Source: Pseudomonas oryzihabitans NBRC 102199 (GTDB taxonomy: Bacteria; Pseudomonadota; Gammaproteobacteria; Pseudomonadales; Pseudomonadaceae). From it: a stretch of 63,614 nt of DNA. Positions 62,943 through 63,614 of this stretch are shown here, in pieces. Position 1 is the first letter of the stretch. Every line of letters begins with the position of its first letter. Both the position numbers and the translations under genes were made by a program. Where the stretch lies: NCBI RefSeq assembly GCF_000730625.1, contig NZ_BBIT01000018.1, positions 1-63,614 of the forward strand, read 5' to 3'. Below the pieces are notes generated by a model. The model saw only the letters and a list, made by a program, of their open reading frames with translations, made no database searches and had not been told where the DNA came from.

Positions 62943-63392
62943 ATGAAATCCACGCTTTTCGCCGCCGCGCTGTTCGCCCTGGGAAGTACCGGCGCCTGGG
63001 CCGCTGACAGCTGTACCACCCAGATCGAAGCCGGCGACCAGATGACCTACAGCCGCGCTTCCATCCAGGTCCCGGCCTCGTGCAAGACCTTTACCGTGGA
63101 GTTGATCCACAACGGCAGCCTGCCCAAGAACGTCATGGGCCATAACTGGGTGCTGACCCGCTCCACCGACGCCTCGGCCGTCGACGCCGCCGGCATGAAC
63201 GCGGGCGAAGCCAAGGGCTACCTGCCCGAGGGCGACGAACGCATCATCGCCCATACCAAGATGTTGGGTGGTGGCGAGAAGGATTCCGTGACCTTCGATA
63301 CCGGGGCCCTGGAAGCCGGCAAGGAATACACCTTCTTCTGCTCCTTCCCGGGGCATTTCGGCTCCATGCGCGGGGTGTTGCAGCGCGGGTAA
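62943..63392 (+). CDS. azu: Azurin (blue copper protein)
   Basis: A 149-aa periplasmic electron-transfer protein with a 20-residue signal peptide (cleavage AWA-AD). Type 1 copper ligands in the precursor are His67 (VMGHNW), Cys133, His138 and Met142 (CSFPGHFGSM). A disulfide between Cys24 and Cys47 is expected. The GGAG Shine-Dalgarno precedes the ATG at 62943. No Anr box was seen upstream, unlike some azu promoters. Confidence 0.97.
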   Translation: MKSTLFAAALFALGSTGAWAADSCTTQIEAGDQMTYSRASIQVPASCKTFTVELIHNGSLPKNVMGHNWVLTRSTDASAVDAAGMNAGEAKGYLPEGDERIIAHTKMLGGGEKDSVTFDTGALEAGKEYTFFCSFPGHFGSMRGVLQRG

Positions 63393-63614
63393 GGAGAAGG
63401 TTGGGTTGTGGCGGTCGACCGTCGCAATCCGACCTCTTGAGCAGGAGACGCCTGGAGGTTGGGTTGAGCGTTAGCGAAGTCCAACGCTGCAGGGCCTCAT
63501 GCTTTTTTAGTACGTGCCATGGCTACTTATTGAGTGTTTGGAGAGTTTTTGTTTCGCCCACCCGGGCGAGTCACTTTTTGCAGTCGCGGCTGCGCGCCCC
63601 GCAAAAAAGTAACC
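63393..63614. repeat. Repeat-rich right edge
   Basis: Two TTGGGTTG-type elements (63399-63437, 63457-63490) are relatives of the repeats at 13.7 and 58.7 kb. Then TCGCCC/GGGCGA (63554-63569) forms a hairpin. ACTTTTTGC (63573-63581) pairs with GCAAAAAAGT (63601-63610). No gene is seen; the region is cut by the window end. Confidence 0.6.

Noticed and set aside
1-63614. tRNA, rRNA, CRISPR array, integrase or transposase
   Set aside because: No cloverleaf, direct spaced repeats or recombinase protein was found on either strand by eye.

Overview
The window looks like a chromosomal segment of a high-GC Pseudomonas. Supporting markers are an azurin, an OprD-family porin, a PA0069-type radical SAM protein, a TIGR04211 SH3 protein, a QuiC1-type fused dehydroshikimate dehydratase and a DUF748/AsmA-like protein. 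Gene order and codon use suggest the P. oryzihabitans/psychrotolerans side of the genus, but this is a guess from memory. There is no rRNA, tRNA, CRISPR, prophage or insertion sequence that I can see. About 59 genes fill nearly the whole window on both strands.

Layout. (1) 0-13.7 kb: housekeeping and stress genes. These are a DUF2236 oxygenase-like protein with a NudK-type Nudix hydrolase, an SH3 membrane protein, a CDP-diacylglycerol diphosphatase back to back with a DksA-like zinc finger, two glutathione transferases, an alpha/beta hydrolase with a DUF457-type membrane hydrolase, a DUF1127 protein, a MocR regulator, a diguanylate cyclase, a deoxyribosyltransferase-like protein, and a LysR/quinone-reductase pair. 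(2) 13.9-29.2 kb: envelope and transport. These are two tandem DUF2845 proteins with a large DUF748 protein, a bestrophin, an MFS / metallophosphoesterase / ArsB-like set, cytochrome b561, a FUSC transporter and a secreted GH15 glucoamylase. (3) 29.2-30.4 kb: a small, visibly less GC-rich island with a HEPN/MNT pair. A perfect 14-bp inverted repeat sits just ahead of it. (4) 30.7-33.2 kb: acyltransferase, sirtuin, GyrI-like protein.

(5) 33.5-39.1 kb: fdnGHI-fdhE, a selenocysteine formate dehydrogenase. The catalytic subunit is interrupted by an in-frame UGA at codon 198, followed directly by a bacterial SECIS hairpin. (6) 39.1-45.5 kb: a redox/biofilm block. It holds bdcR/bdcA with two near-identical operators, then a LysR, SDR and MFS set, a frameshifted SDR and a small membrane protein. 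(7) 45.6-52.4 kb: an Hsp70-like protein, a DUF393 thiol protein, an SDR, a DUF502 membrane protein, an S9 peptidase, and a radical SAM gene under a clear LexA box. (8) 52.5-58.5 kb: a shikimate/quinate uptake and degradation cluster (porin, MHS permease, quiC1, TetR). (9) 58.5-63.6 kb: a tandem island of intergenic repeats, two YghA-like SDRs around a mannose-6-phosphate isomerase, a LOG protein and azurin.

The candidates most worth a second look are the HEPN/MNT island with its palindromic operator, the Sec-formate dehydrogenase that lacks the usual selAB neighbours, the bdcRA operator pair, the MFS/phosphoesterase/ArsB set, and the composite repeat island near 58.6-59.0 kb. I saw no wholly unprecedented system.
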